NCBI GenBank assembly: GCA_049509915.1
Contig: JBEKZL010000275.1
Span: forward strand, 1 to 9,800
Direction: 5' to 3'
DNA length: 9,800 nt
Origin: JBEKYD01 sp049509915
Lineage (GTDB): Bacteria > Acidobacteriota > Terriglobia > Bryobacterales > Bryobacteraceae
The notes under the pieces were generated by a model. That model was not told where the DNA came from. It did not search any database and saw only the letters and a list, made by a program, of their open reading frames with translations. Position 1 is the first letter of the stretch, and each line of letters starts with the position of its first letter. Below, piece by piece: positions 1 to 6,429 of this stretch. The position numbers and the translations under genes are program-made.

Positions 1-1956
1 CGGGTGGCGGCCGGCGACCAGGAGCCGGGCCGCGAACTGCTCGAATTCGTCGAGCCGCTGATCTACCAGACGTCGCTCGATTTCCGCGCCGTGGAATCGG
101 TCTCCGAAACGCGCCAGCGCATCACCGAAAAGATGGCCGCGCGGCGCCTGGCGCCCGGCGTGGATGTGAAGCTGGCGCCGGGCGGAATTCGCGATATCGA
201 GTTCCTGGTACAGTGCCTGCAGCGCCTGCATGGCGGCCGGGAGCCTTGGGTGCGCCACGGCGGCACCATGATGGCGCTGTTCCGGCTGCGCGATAAGGGC
301 CTGCTTTCCGACACCGAATACGCCCGGCTGGCCAACGCCTACCAGTTCTTGCGCTACCTCGAACATCGCCTGCAAATGGAAGACGACCGGCAGACTCACA
401 CCTTGCCCGCCGGCGAGGACGCGCTGGAATCCATCGCCCGCCGCATGCCTGCCGGCACCGATGCCCTTCTGACCGGCGATACGCTGAAGCGTAAGCTGGC
501 CGAGCACCGGGCCGAAGTCGAGGAGATCTACGAGCGCGTCATACACGCCCAGCAGCCCATGTACTACACCATGGCGCACCACGAAACGCCCGCCGAAGCG
601 TCCGAGGCCGAACCGGTAGCCGCCGAATTGGGCGCCGCGCCCTCGAGCAACCTCACCCGGTTTCTCGACGAACGCGCGCCCCGGCTGGCGCAGGCCCTGG
701 CTTCAACCAACTTGCACCGCGGCCGGGAGCGCTTCCAGCATTTCCTCGAAAAAGCCTTCGCCCAGCCGGAGATCCTCGAGCGCCTCGACGCCGACGACAA
801 GCTCGCCCGCGGCGCTCTCGATATTTTCGCCCACAGCCCCTACTTCGGCGACGATCTGCTGCGCTACCCGGAACTGCTCGACGAGATTGGCGAGCCCTTC
901 CAACTCGAAGGCGGCCCGCTGATGGATGGGGCGGGCCTGCGGCGCTTCTACCGGCGCCAGATGCTGCGCATCCAGAGCGAGAGCCTGCTCGATGCCGCGC
1001 CGATCTTCGATACGCTCGGCAAAACCTCGGTCCTGGCCGACAGCGTCATCGCCGCCGCATACGCCGTCGCCGTCGGCGAGGCGCCGCCGCCGGCTTCGCC
1101 GGGCTACCGCGCCGTCGACCAGATGATGGTCATCGCCCTCGGGCGCTTGGGCATGCGCGAGTTCGACCTGGGATCGGACGCCGACCTGGTCTTCGTGCTG
1201 CCCGATGCCGATGCCGCCGAACACGCTTTCTGGCACGAAGTGGCCGAACGCATCATTCAACTGCTGAGCGCGTATACCGGCGAGGGTGTCATGTTCACCG
1301 TGGATACGCGCCTCCGCCCCAACGGCCGGGACGGGGACCTGGTCCAGACCGAAGCCGCCTACAAGACCTATTTCGCTCACCGCGCCGAGGCCTGGGAAGG
1401 CATCGCCTATATGAAGACTCGCGGCGTGGCTGGCAACGTGGAACGCGCCACCGAGTTCCTCCACGAGTTGCAGGAGCTGGACTGGCGCCGCTACGGGCAA
1501 AGCATGCGCTCGCGCAAGGAGTTGGTCGAAATGCGCGCCCGCCTCGAGCGCGACCAGGGACCGCGCAATCCGTTGAAGGCCGGCAAGGGCGGCTACTACG
1601 ACATCGATTTCGCTTTGATGTTCCTTCGATTAAAAGGGGCTGGAATCTTTTACAAGGTCCTGAATACACCCGAGCGCATCGACGTGATCGAAAAGATGGG
1701 CCACCTGGACCGCGCTGACGCCGACTTTCTGCGCGAAGCCGCCGGGTTCTACCGCGCCATCGATCATGGCCAGCGCCTCTCCACAGGACACGCCGAGGGC
1801 AGCTTGCCCACTTCGCAAGCGCAAATGGACACGCTGACGCGGCTGGTGCGCCGCTGGACGCCGGAACACCTGCACCAGAAGCGGCTCGACGAAACCCTCC
1901 GCGACATCCGCCATCGCACCCGCGCTCTGTTTAACGGCTTCTTCGGCTGCTCCTGA
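1..1956 (+). CDS. glnE: Glutamine synthetase adenylyltransferase / adenylyl-removing enzyme, C-terminal ~650 residues (5' end outside window)
   Basis: GlnE attaches AMP to, and removes it from, a tyrosine of glutamine synthetase, tuning nitrogen assimilation to PII signals. Numbering here counts from the GTG at 4. The end of the first nucleotidyltransferase domain is visible as GGIRDIEF (residues 60-67), so the deadenylylating active site lies upstream of the window. A helical linker follows, containing LHRGRERFQHFLEKAF and YFGDDLLRYPELLDEI. The second, adenylylating domain has ALGRLGMREFDLGSDADLVF with metal-binding D392 and D394, then VDTRLRPNGRDG and a second GG motif, GGYYDIDF (529-536), which carries Asp where GGxxDIEF is usual. 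Aligning D392 with the matching Asp near 701 of the roughly 946-residue E. coli enzyme implies about 300 residues are missing. The frame is open to base 1, so the first GTG is not taken as the start. It stands alone here, with an intergenic repeat region downstream. Confidence 0.95.
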   Translation, partial: RVAAGDQEPGRELLEFVEPLIYQTSLDFRAVESVSETRQRITEKMAARRLAPGVDVKLAPGGIRDIEFLVQCLQRLHGGREPWVRHGGTMMALFRLRDKGLLSDTEYARLANAYQFLRYLEHRLQMEDDRQTHTLPAGEDALESIARRMPAGTDALLTGDTLKRKLAEHRAEVEEIYERVIHAQQPMYYTMAHHETPAEASEAEPVAAELGAAPSSNLTRFLDERAPRLAQALASTNLHRGRERFQHFLEKAFAQPEILERLDADDKLARGALDIFAHSPYFGDDLLRYPELLDEIGEPFQLEGGPLMDGAGLRRFYRRQMLRIQSESLLDAAPIFDTLGKTSVLADSVIAAAYAVAVGEAPPPASPGYRAVDQMMVIALGRLGMREFDLGSDADLVFVLPDADAAEHAFWHEVAERIIQLLSAYTGEGVMFTVDTRLRPNGRDGDLVQTEAAYKTYFAHRAEAWEGIAYMKTRGVAGNVERATEFLHELQELDWRRYGQSMRSRKELVEMRARLERDQGPRNPLKAGKGGYYDIDFALMFLRLKGAGIFYKVLNTPERIDVIEKMGHLDRADADFLREAAGFYRAIDHGQRLSTGHAEGSLPTSQAQMDTLTRLVRRWTPEHLHQKRLDETLRDIRHRTRALFNGFFGCS

Positions 1957-1971
1957 AACCCCGCGCGGAGC

Positions 1972-1988
1972 CATACTGAAACAGTATG
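1972..1988. repeat. Perfect 7-bp inverted repeat after glnE
   Basis: CATACTG-AAA-CAGTATG is a perfect 7-bp stem with a 3-base spacer starting 15 bases after the glnE stop. No T run follows on the plus strand, so it is not a standard intrinsic terminator. It could protect the 3' end of the mRNA, bind a protein, or be the edge of the repeat block that follows. Confidence 0.6.
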
Positions 1989-1997
1989 CCTGATTTG

Positions 1998-2037
1998 TGG
2001 GGCAGGTCCTCGGCCTGCGGCGGTCTCCCAGGCCGCC
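1998..2037. repeat. GTGGGGCAGG-type intergenic hairpin repeat
   Basis: GCAGG (2002-2006) and CCTGC (2014-2018) form one stem. GGCCTG (2012-2017) and CAGGCC (2029-2034) form an overlapping alternative stem. The core GTGG-G-GCAGG...CCTGC recurs as GTGG-C-GCAGG...CCTGC at 9096-9117, which suggests one dispersed intergenic repeat family. Membership of a genome-wide family is inference from two copies and general familiarity with acidobacterial intergenic sequences. Confidence 0.5.
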
Positions 2038-2054
2038 TCGCCGAACCGCGCGAT

Positions 2055-2105
2055 TCAATTCGCTGTGGGGCGGACCATCGTTTTTCGTGGCCGGCACTGG
2101 ACCAT
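2055..2105 (-). other. Possible 16-residue ORF with a near-ideal Shine-Dalgarno
   Basis: On the minus strand AAGGAGG (plus 2113-2119) stands 7 bases before an ATG (plus 2103-2105), the best ribosome-binding site in the window. The frame closes after 16 codons and encodes MVQCRPRKTMVRPTAN, which runs through repeat copy 1. No minus-strand gene lies downstream, only the antisense of glnE. It may be a chance match, a tiny peptide, or the stranded 5' end of a gene cut off when the repeat arrived. No promoter was recognised. Confidence 0.2.
2065..2092. repeat. Dispersed repeat, copy 1 (GACCATCGTTTTT-CGTGG)
   Basis: GACCATCGTTTTTCGTGG (2073-2090) matches 17 of 18 positions with 9201-9218. The flanks pair as GG(A)CCA...TGGCC around a T-rich loop, giving a short hairpin with one bulged A. 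The copy near 9200 pairs as AGACCA...TGGTCT, so the flanks differ in sequence while pairing is kept. The T run sits in the loop, so this is not an intrinsic terminator. Confidence 0.6.
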
Positions 2106-2267
2106 GTTCACTCCTCCTTCGCTAAACCGCTCGCACGGAACTACCTTCGATCCAGTGACCGCGTGGGTCGACAACGCTTCCGTGGAATTTTCATGGGCTT
2201 GCGTCGGCCGCGGGGCGACGAACCACAAAAGCCGGCTGCTGCCGGCACTGGGATTAAGAGCTAACTC

Positions 2268-3691
2268 ATGACGCGCACCCTCCGATTGGTTGGATCCGTG
2301 CTGGTAGTGACGGCGGTGATCGAACTGTATCGGCTCCTGCCCGTGAACAGTACCACCGTGGCGCTTTCCCTCCTGCTGGCAATTCTGTTTCTCTCGGCGC
2401 AGTGGGGCCTGGCGGAGGCCGCCGTGGCGTCGGTGGTTGGGACCGTCGGCCTGGACTACTATTTTCTGCCGCCTGTCGGTACGCTCATCATGGAACCGCA
2501 AAGCTGGGTGGCGCTGCTGGCGTTTCTGGCGACCGCGTTCACCGCCAGCCAACTCTCGGCGAATGCCCGCCGCCGCGCCGCGGAGGCGGACTCCAGGCGC
2601 GTCGAAACCGAGCGGCTCTATGCCTTGGTGCAGGCCATGATGCTCACCGGCGGCGCCTCTAAAACCCTGCACGAGTTCGTCCACCGCGTGGTGCGGGAAT
2701 TCGGCTCGACGGCGGCGGCGTTTTACTATCGGGCCACCGACGAAGTAGTGCGGTCCGGTCCGGAGAGCGCGGTGGCGACCGAACACGATTTGCGCGTGGC
2801 CGCCGAAACCGATGGCGTCCGGGTCGATAACGCCCGCGGCCTGGCGTTGGCGCCGGTACGGCTCGGCAGCAGGCCCTTGGGCAGCCTGGCCATGGTCGCT
2901 CCGCTGCCCTCGGCGCAAACCATCCAGGCCATCGCCGATCTCGTCGCCCTCACCATCGAAAAGGCGCGCGCGCTCGAAGAAGCCGGCCATGCCGAGGCCG
3001 CCCGCCAGAGCGAAGCCTTTCGTTCCGCCATGCTGGACGCTCTCGCCCACGATATCAAGACGCCCCTGACTTCCATCATCGCCGCCGTCACCAGCCTTCT
3101 GGGCTCGGCGCCCGCCAGCCAACGCGAACTGCTCAGCATCATTCACGAATCGGCCGACCGTTTGAATCGCATGGCCGCCGAGGTGATGGCCATGGCCCGC
3201 GTCGAAGCCGGCAAATTGCATCTGGAGACGGAGCCGGTCGCGGTAGCTGAACTACTGCATTCGGTTCTCGCCGAACTGTCGCCGCGCCTGAGCGGCCGTC
3301 CGGTCTCGACCAGGATCGCCGACGGCCTTCCCGCCGCCCTGGCCGATCCGGAATTGATCCGGCAGGCGCTCAAGCAATTGGTGGAGAACGCCGTGAATTA
3401 TTCGCCGCCGGGATCGGCGATCTCACTCTCGGCGGAGGCGAAGAATGCGAAAATCTTGGTCAGGGTCGCGGATCGCGGCCCCGGTATTCAGGAGAACGAG
3501 CGCATCTTGATCTTCGACAAATTCTTTCGCGGCCGCCAGCACCGCTACCAGACCAAAGGCACCGGTATGGGCCTCGCTATCGCCAAAGGCATTGTGGAAG
3601 CCCATGGCGAGCGCATCTGGGTGGAGAGCGAGCGCGGCCATGGCGCGGCGTTTTCGTTTACCCTGCCGGCCGCGCCCGAGGTGCCCCAACC

Positions 3692-3695
<4 letters not shown>
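2268..3695 (+). CDS. KdpD-like sensor histidine kinase lacking the KdpD N-terminal domain
   Basis: The 475-residue protein has four hydrophobic segments in its first 100 residues (about 5-22, 29-50, 50-70 and 80-97), as in the DUF4118 membrane module of KdpD. A GAF-like sensory region (about 110-225) and the kinase core follow. The H-box is ALAHDIKTPLT with phospho-acceptor H261. The N-box is QLVENAVNYSP with N374, the G1 box is DRGPG (402-406), and the G2 box is GTGMGL (431-436). E. coli KdpD is nearly 900 residues; its N-terminal KdpD/USP domains that read K+ and nucleotide signals are absent, and the ATG fits the start of the membrane module. The stop overlaps the regulator start by 4 bases, so the two are probably co-translated. 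The signal is unknown; potassium or turgor sensing is only a family-based guess because no kdpFABC is nearby. Confidence 0.9.
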
Positions 3696-4384
<689 letters not shown>

Positions 4385-4387
4385 AGT

Positions 4388-4411
4388 GGGACAGCCTCCG
4401 GGCCTGTCTTT
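4388..4411 (+). terminator. Possible weak intrinsic terminator after the response regulator
   Basis: Four bases after the regulator stop, GACA-GCC, a TCCG loop, then GGC, one bulged C and TGTC form a stem of about 7 bp. It can be lengthened by two G-T pairs and is followed by TTTC. The T run is short, so termination may be partial and the next gene could still be read from upstream. Confidence 0.35.
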
Positions 4412-4436
4412 CGGGGATGAGTGTCAAAATGACCTT

Positions 4437-4817
4437 ATGGACAACCGTGCGGAACGCATCGCTCTGATCCGGCGCTTCCTGGATGCCTGCGTCCGCGCCG
4501 ATCCCGAAGAGTTCGCCAGCTATTTCACCGCCGATGCGGTTTGGTGGAATGCGCCCTGGAAGCCCGTCAAAGGCCGTGAGGCAATCCGCGAGACACTGCG
4601 CCGCGGGGCGGAGCGCATGGTTGCGTTGCCTTGGGAGATCCGCCACATAGTGGCCGATGACGAGATCGTGATGGTCGAGCGCGTGGACCACTTTCTCGTC
4701 CAACAGACACACGTCACCGTTCCATGTATGGCCATATTCGAACTGCGAGACGGAAAGATCGCAGCTTGGCGCGACTACTGGGACCTGCTTCAGTTCCAGC
4801 GTCAGATGCAAGAGTGA
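4437..4817 (+). CDS. SnoaL/NTF2-fold protein resembling limonene-1,2-epoxide hydrolase
   Basis: The 126-residue protein has the layout of a small cone-shaped NTF2-fold protein. It starts with helix RAERIALIRRFLDACVRAD, continues with DAVWWNAPWKPVKGREAIRETL, and ends with the strands VMVERVDHFL and MAIFELRDGKIAAWRDYWDL. Limonene-epoxide hydrolases use an Asp-Arg-Asp set. The matching residues here appear to be R82 and D84 (ERVD) and D113 (WRDYWD), with N38 matching the water-binding Asn and W36 in place of the usual Tyr. It may therefore open epoxides, though many relatives have no known substrate. The ATG at 4437 is preferred: an upstream TTG at 4368 would lie inside the regulator gene and add 23 residues with no family match. 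No strong Shine-Dalgarno is seen. It is 52 bases downstream of the regulator and converges with the next gene. Confidence 0.8.
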   Translation: MDNRAERIALIRRFLDACVRADPEEFASYFTADAVWWNAPWKPVKGREAIRETLRRGAERMVALPWEIRHIVADDEIVMVERVDHFLVQQTHVTVPCMAIFELRDGKIAAWRDYWDLLQFQRQMQE

Positions 4818-4847
4818 TTTCCTAACGTGGCGTACGCACTCGTCCGT

Positions 4848-4863
4848 GCCGCGTCGAGGCGGC
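4848..4863. terminator. Small GC hairpin between convergent genes
   Basis: GCCGC-GTCGAG-GCGGC forms a 5-bp stem in the 53-base gap between two convergent stops. It lacks a T run on either strand, so any terminator role is speculative. Confidence 0.2.
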
Positions 4864-4870
4864 CGAACGG

Positions 4871-5959
4871 TCAGCGCGGTCCGCATGGCGTTTCGGTAAT
4901 CGCGTGAATCATCGCCCAGAAGTTCTCCATGGGCGTGTCCAACTGCACGTGATGCGTAGGCCCCAGGATCAGGCCGCCGCCGGCGCCGGTTGTTTGGAGC
5001 CTGGTCCGCACTTCATCTCGTACGTCTTCGGGGCTGCCGAACGGCAAGGTGTGCTGTTCATCGATGGATCCCCAGAAACATAGCCGGTCGCCGTACTCGC
5101 GCTTCACCCTGGCCGGATCCATGGAGGCGGGCTGGATCGGGTTCAGGACATCGATGCCGATTTCGATCAGCTCCGGGATGATGGGATAAATGCAGCCGTC
5201 GGAATGGTAGGCAATCTTGAGACGCGGATTAATGGCTTTCAGGGAGGCCACGAAATTGGCCATGCGTGGCTTCAGGTAGCGCCGCCAGTGTCTGGGCGAA
5301 ATCAGCATGGCAGTCTGCGTGCCCACGTCATCGCCCGTCCAGATCATGTCGACGCCCATCTTGGTCAGTCTCTCGGCGGCGGCCAGGTGGTAGCCATAAG
5401 GAATGTCCAGGATGGCATCGGCGAGGGCGGGGTCCTGGACAAAGTCCATCATCAACTGTTCGTATCCGCGCAGCGCCCAGGCGGTCTCGAAGATAGTGGT
5501 GACTGTGACGCCGACGATCCAGTATTCCCCCTGAAAATCCCGAATCAGCCGGTCCGCCTCCTTATAGAGCTCCGAGCGCCCGGGATCGGGCGCTCTGTAA
5601 GTGCTCAGCCTGGCGCTGTCCGCCAGGGGCCGGGCGATCATTTCCGTGTAGTGACCGGGCCCAAACCGGGTATCGTAAGGGAACGGTTTCCAGGTGACGC
5701 CCCACTCGTCGGTATAGGTTTCGCTGGCCTGATAGTAGGAGTTAGCCCAACCTACCGAAGTCAGTAACATGTCCTCGTCGACGGCCTGTTCCAGTTCATA
5801 AGTGTTGCCGCCTCCATGCGGGTTATGCACCTTTCGCCCGCGGATGCGAAGGTCGGCGCGCAGGCGGCCGGCAAACTCCGGGGTGAAACTGACCTGCATG
5901 GGACAGCGGTCCGCTTCCCGGTGGTCCAGCGCTGCGGCTACTCGTTCTCTGTGTGTCAT
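4871..5959 (-). CDS. Uroporphyrinogen-decarboxylase-like protein (corrinoid methyltransferase superfamily, not HemE)
   Basis: The 362-residue protein opens with MTHRERVAAALDHREADRCPM, the usual start of URO-D-superfamily proteins outside heme synthesis. The HemE signature PxWxMRQAGR is absent, so it should not be annotated as heme biosynthesis. It shows WTGDDVGTQ (about 207-215, D210 and D211), the family helix SPRHWRRYLKPRM, and IAYHSDGCIYPIIPELIEIGIDVLNPIQP with H252 and C256, followed by FWGSID. Corrinoid methyltransferases of the MtaA/CmuA type bind zinc through His and Cys here, but the exact spacing is not proven to match. The ATG at 5957-5959 is chosen over one 30 codons upstream, which would overlap the padR promoter and adds no conserved sequence. 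TAAAAT (5997-6002, minus) could be its -10, but no matching -35 is seen. The substrate is unknown; methyl transfer or demethylation is inferred. Confidence 0.85.
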   Translation of the reverse strand: MTHRERVAAALDHREADRCPMQVSFTPEFAGRLRADLRIRGRKVHNPHGGGNTYELEQAVDEDMLLTSVGWANSYYQASETYTDEWGVTWKPFPYDTRFGPGHYTEMIARPLADSARLSTYRAPDPGRSELYKEADRLIRDFQGEYWIVGVTVTTIFETAWALRGYEQLMMDFVQDPALADAILDIPYGYHLAAAERLTKMGVDMIWTGDDVGTQTAMLISPRHWRRYLKPRMANFVASLKAINPRLKIAYHSDGCIYPIIPELIEIGIDVLNPIQPASMDPARVKREYGDRLCFWGSIDEQHTLPFGSPEDVRDEVRTRLQTTGAGGGLILGPTHHVQLDTPMENFWAMIHAITETPCGPR

Positions 5960-5961
5960 GT

Positions 5962-5976
5962 TGGTTCGCGCAACCA
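5962..5976. promoter_or_regulatory. Inverted repeat just upstream of the URO-D-like start codon
   Basis: TGGTT-CGCGC-AACCA occupies bases -3 to -17 before the minus-strand ATG, where a Shine-Dalgarno would be expected and is not seen. It could be an operator or an mRNA hairpin affecting translation, or chance. Confidence 0.25.
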
Positions 5977-6042
5977 GACGAGCTGGTATGGTTTCAATTT
6001 TAGTCCCCGGCGGCCATGAGGGAAGAAACCGCGTCCGGCCGG

Positions 6043-6071
6043 TTGACACGGCGCCGGGGGTGCCCGATAAT
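6043..6071 (+). promoter_or_regulatory. Consensus-like sigma-70 promoter for the padR-permease operon
   Basis: TTGACA (6043-6048), a 17-base spacer and GATAAT (6066-6071) match the housekeeping promoter with one mismatch in the -10. Transcription should begin near 6077-6079, leaving a leader of only about 12 bases before the padR ATG. No Shine-Dalgarno is visible, so translation may start in a near-leaderless way. Confidence 0.75.
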
Positions 6072-6076
6072 CTAGC

Positions 6077-6096
6077 TGTCGGTATTCGACATGTCG
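6077..6096. promoter_or_regulatory. Overlapping palindromes at the padR start, candidate PadR operator
   Basis: TGTCG-GTATT-CGACA (6077-6091) overlaps a perfect 10-bp palindrome, CGACATGTCG (6087-6096), centred on the padR start codon. Three TGTCG/CGACA half-sites are therefore packed between the predicted start of transcription and codon 2. PadR-family proteins often repress their own operon from a dyad at the promoter, so a bound dimer here could block transcription. This site does not look like the ATGTAAAT-type dyad of classical PadR, and the role is inference. Confidence 0.4.
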
Positions 6097-6429
6097 ATAA
6101 AACAATCGGAGGTCCCTTACGGCACCCTGGATCTGCTGATCCTGAAGACCCTCGAAACCATGGGGACGATGCACGGCTACGCCATCGCGCGGCGCATCGA
6201 GCAGGTTTCCGGCGAGACTCTGCAGTTGAGCCAGGGCTCGGTCTATCCCGCCCTGATCCGCCTCGAGCAAGAGGGCTGGATTCGCACCGAGTGGGGGATT
6301 TCGGAAACCAATCGAAAGGTCAAATTCTACTCCCTGACCAGGACCGGGCGGAAGCAGTTGCTGGCGGAGGTAGCCAGTTGGGAGAAGGCCACGGCCCTGG
6401 TGGCCCGCTTTCTGGAGGCGTCCCGATGA
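6091..6429 (+). CDS. PadR-family transcriptional regulator (acidobacterial ADOP-linked type)
   Basis: The 112-residue regulator is a winged-helix protein of the short PadR class. It begins with the family motif YGTLDLLILKTLE (10-22), then MHGYAIARRIE (27-37), and the recognition region LSQGSVYPALIRLEQEGWI (46-64). The wing falls at about 65-82, with NRKVKFYSLTRTG (74-86), and a short C-terminal dimerisation helix carries W97. Acidobacteria carry many PadR genes directly before ADOP permeases, and this one shares an ATGA overlap with such a permease. It probably represses its own operon in response to an unknown ligand, perhaps a toxic or envelope-active compound. The start is set by the motif at residue 10, and a strong promoter lies 20 bases upstream. 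No effector can be named from the sequence. Confidence 0.93.
   Translation: MSIKQSEVPYGTLDLLILKTLETMGTMHGYAIARRIEQVSGETLQLSQGSVYPALIRLEQEGWIRTEWGISETNRKVKFYSLTRTGRKQLLAEVASWEKATALVARFLEASR

Larger units (their letters stand above)
1957..2267. other. Intergenic region glnE-kinase with several inverted repeats
   Basis: These 311 bases hold no convincing protein gene. From left to right they contain a 7-bp hairpin just after glnE, a pair of overlapping GC-rich hairpins, a T-rich-loop repeat that recurs near 9200, a weak inverted repeat CGTCG/CGACG (2202-2206 and 2216-2220), and GCCGGC-TGCT-GCCGGC (2231-2246) shortly before the kinase start. I see no good -35/-10 pair for the kinase gene, and its Shine-Dalgarno is weak (AAGAG about 10 bases before the ATG). 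The promoter must nevertheless lie here unless glnE transcripts read through. Confidence 0.6.

Noticed and set aside
703..1500. 265-codon open frame on the minus strand
   Set aside because: It lies antisense inside the well-conserved glnE catalytic domain and shows no motif.
2209..2236. Possible third, inverted copy of the TTTTGTGG repeat
   Set aside because: Only about eight contiguous bases match on the minus strand, and there is no GACCATCG portion; chance is adequate.
2055..3221. 388-codon open frame on the minus strand
   Set aside because: It is antisense to the histidine kinase with shadow-type composition; only its last 16 codons, behind a good Shine-Dalgarno, were kept as a doubtful mini-ORF.
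4871..5959. Annotation as uroporphyrinogen decarboxylase HemE
   Set aside because: The diagnostic PxWxMRQAGR segment is missing, and the H-S-D-G-C region and N-terminus fit the non-heme branch of the superfamily.
5960..6049. 30-codon N-terminal extension of the URO-D-like protein
   Set aside because: It would place the start over the padR promoter and adds no conserved sequence; family members normally begin at the MTHRERV motif.
5802..6425. In-frame upstream extension of the permease gene by 208 codons
   Set aside because: It would run antisense to the URO-D-like start and out of frame through all of padR. The ATG at 6426 in an ATGA overlap, followed at once by the family's prefix domain, is the natural start.
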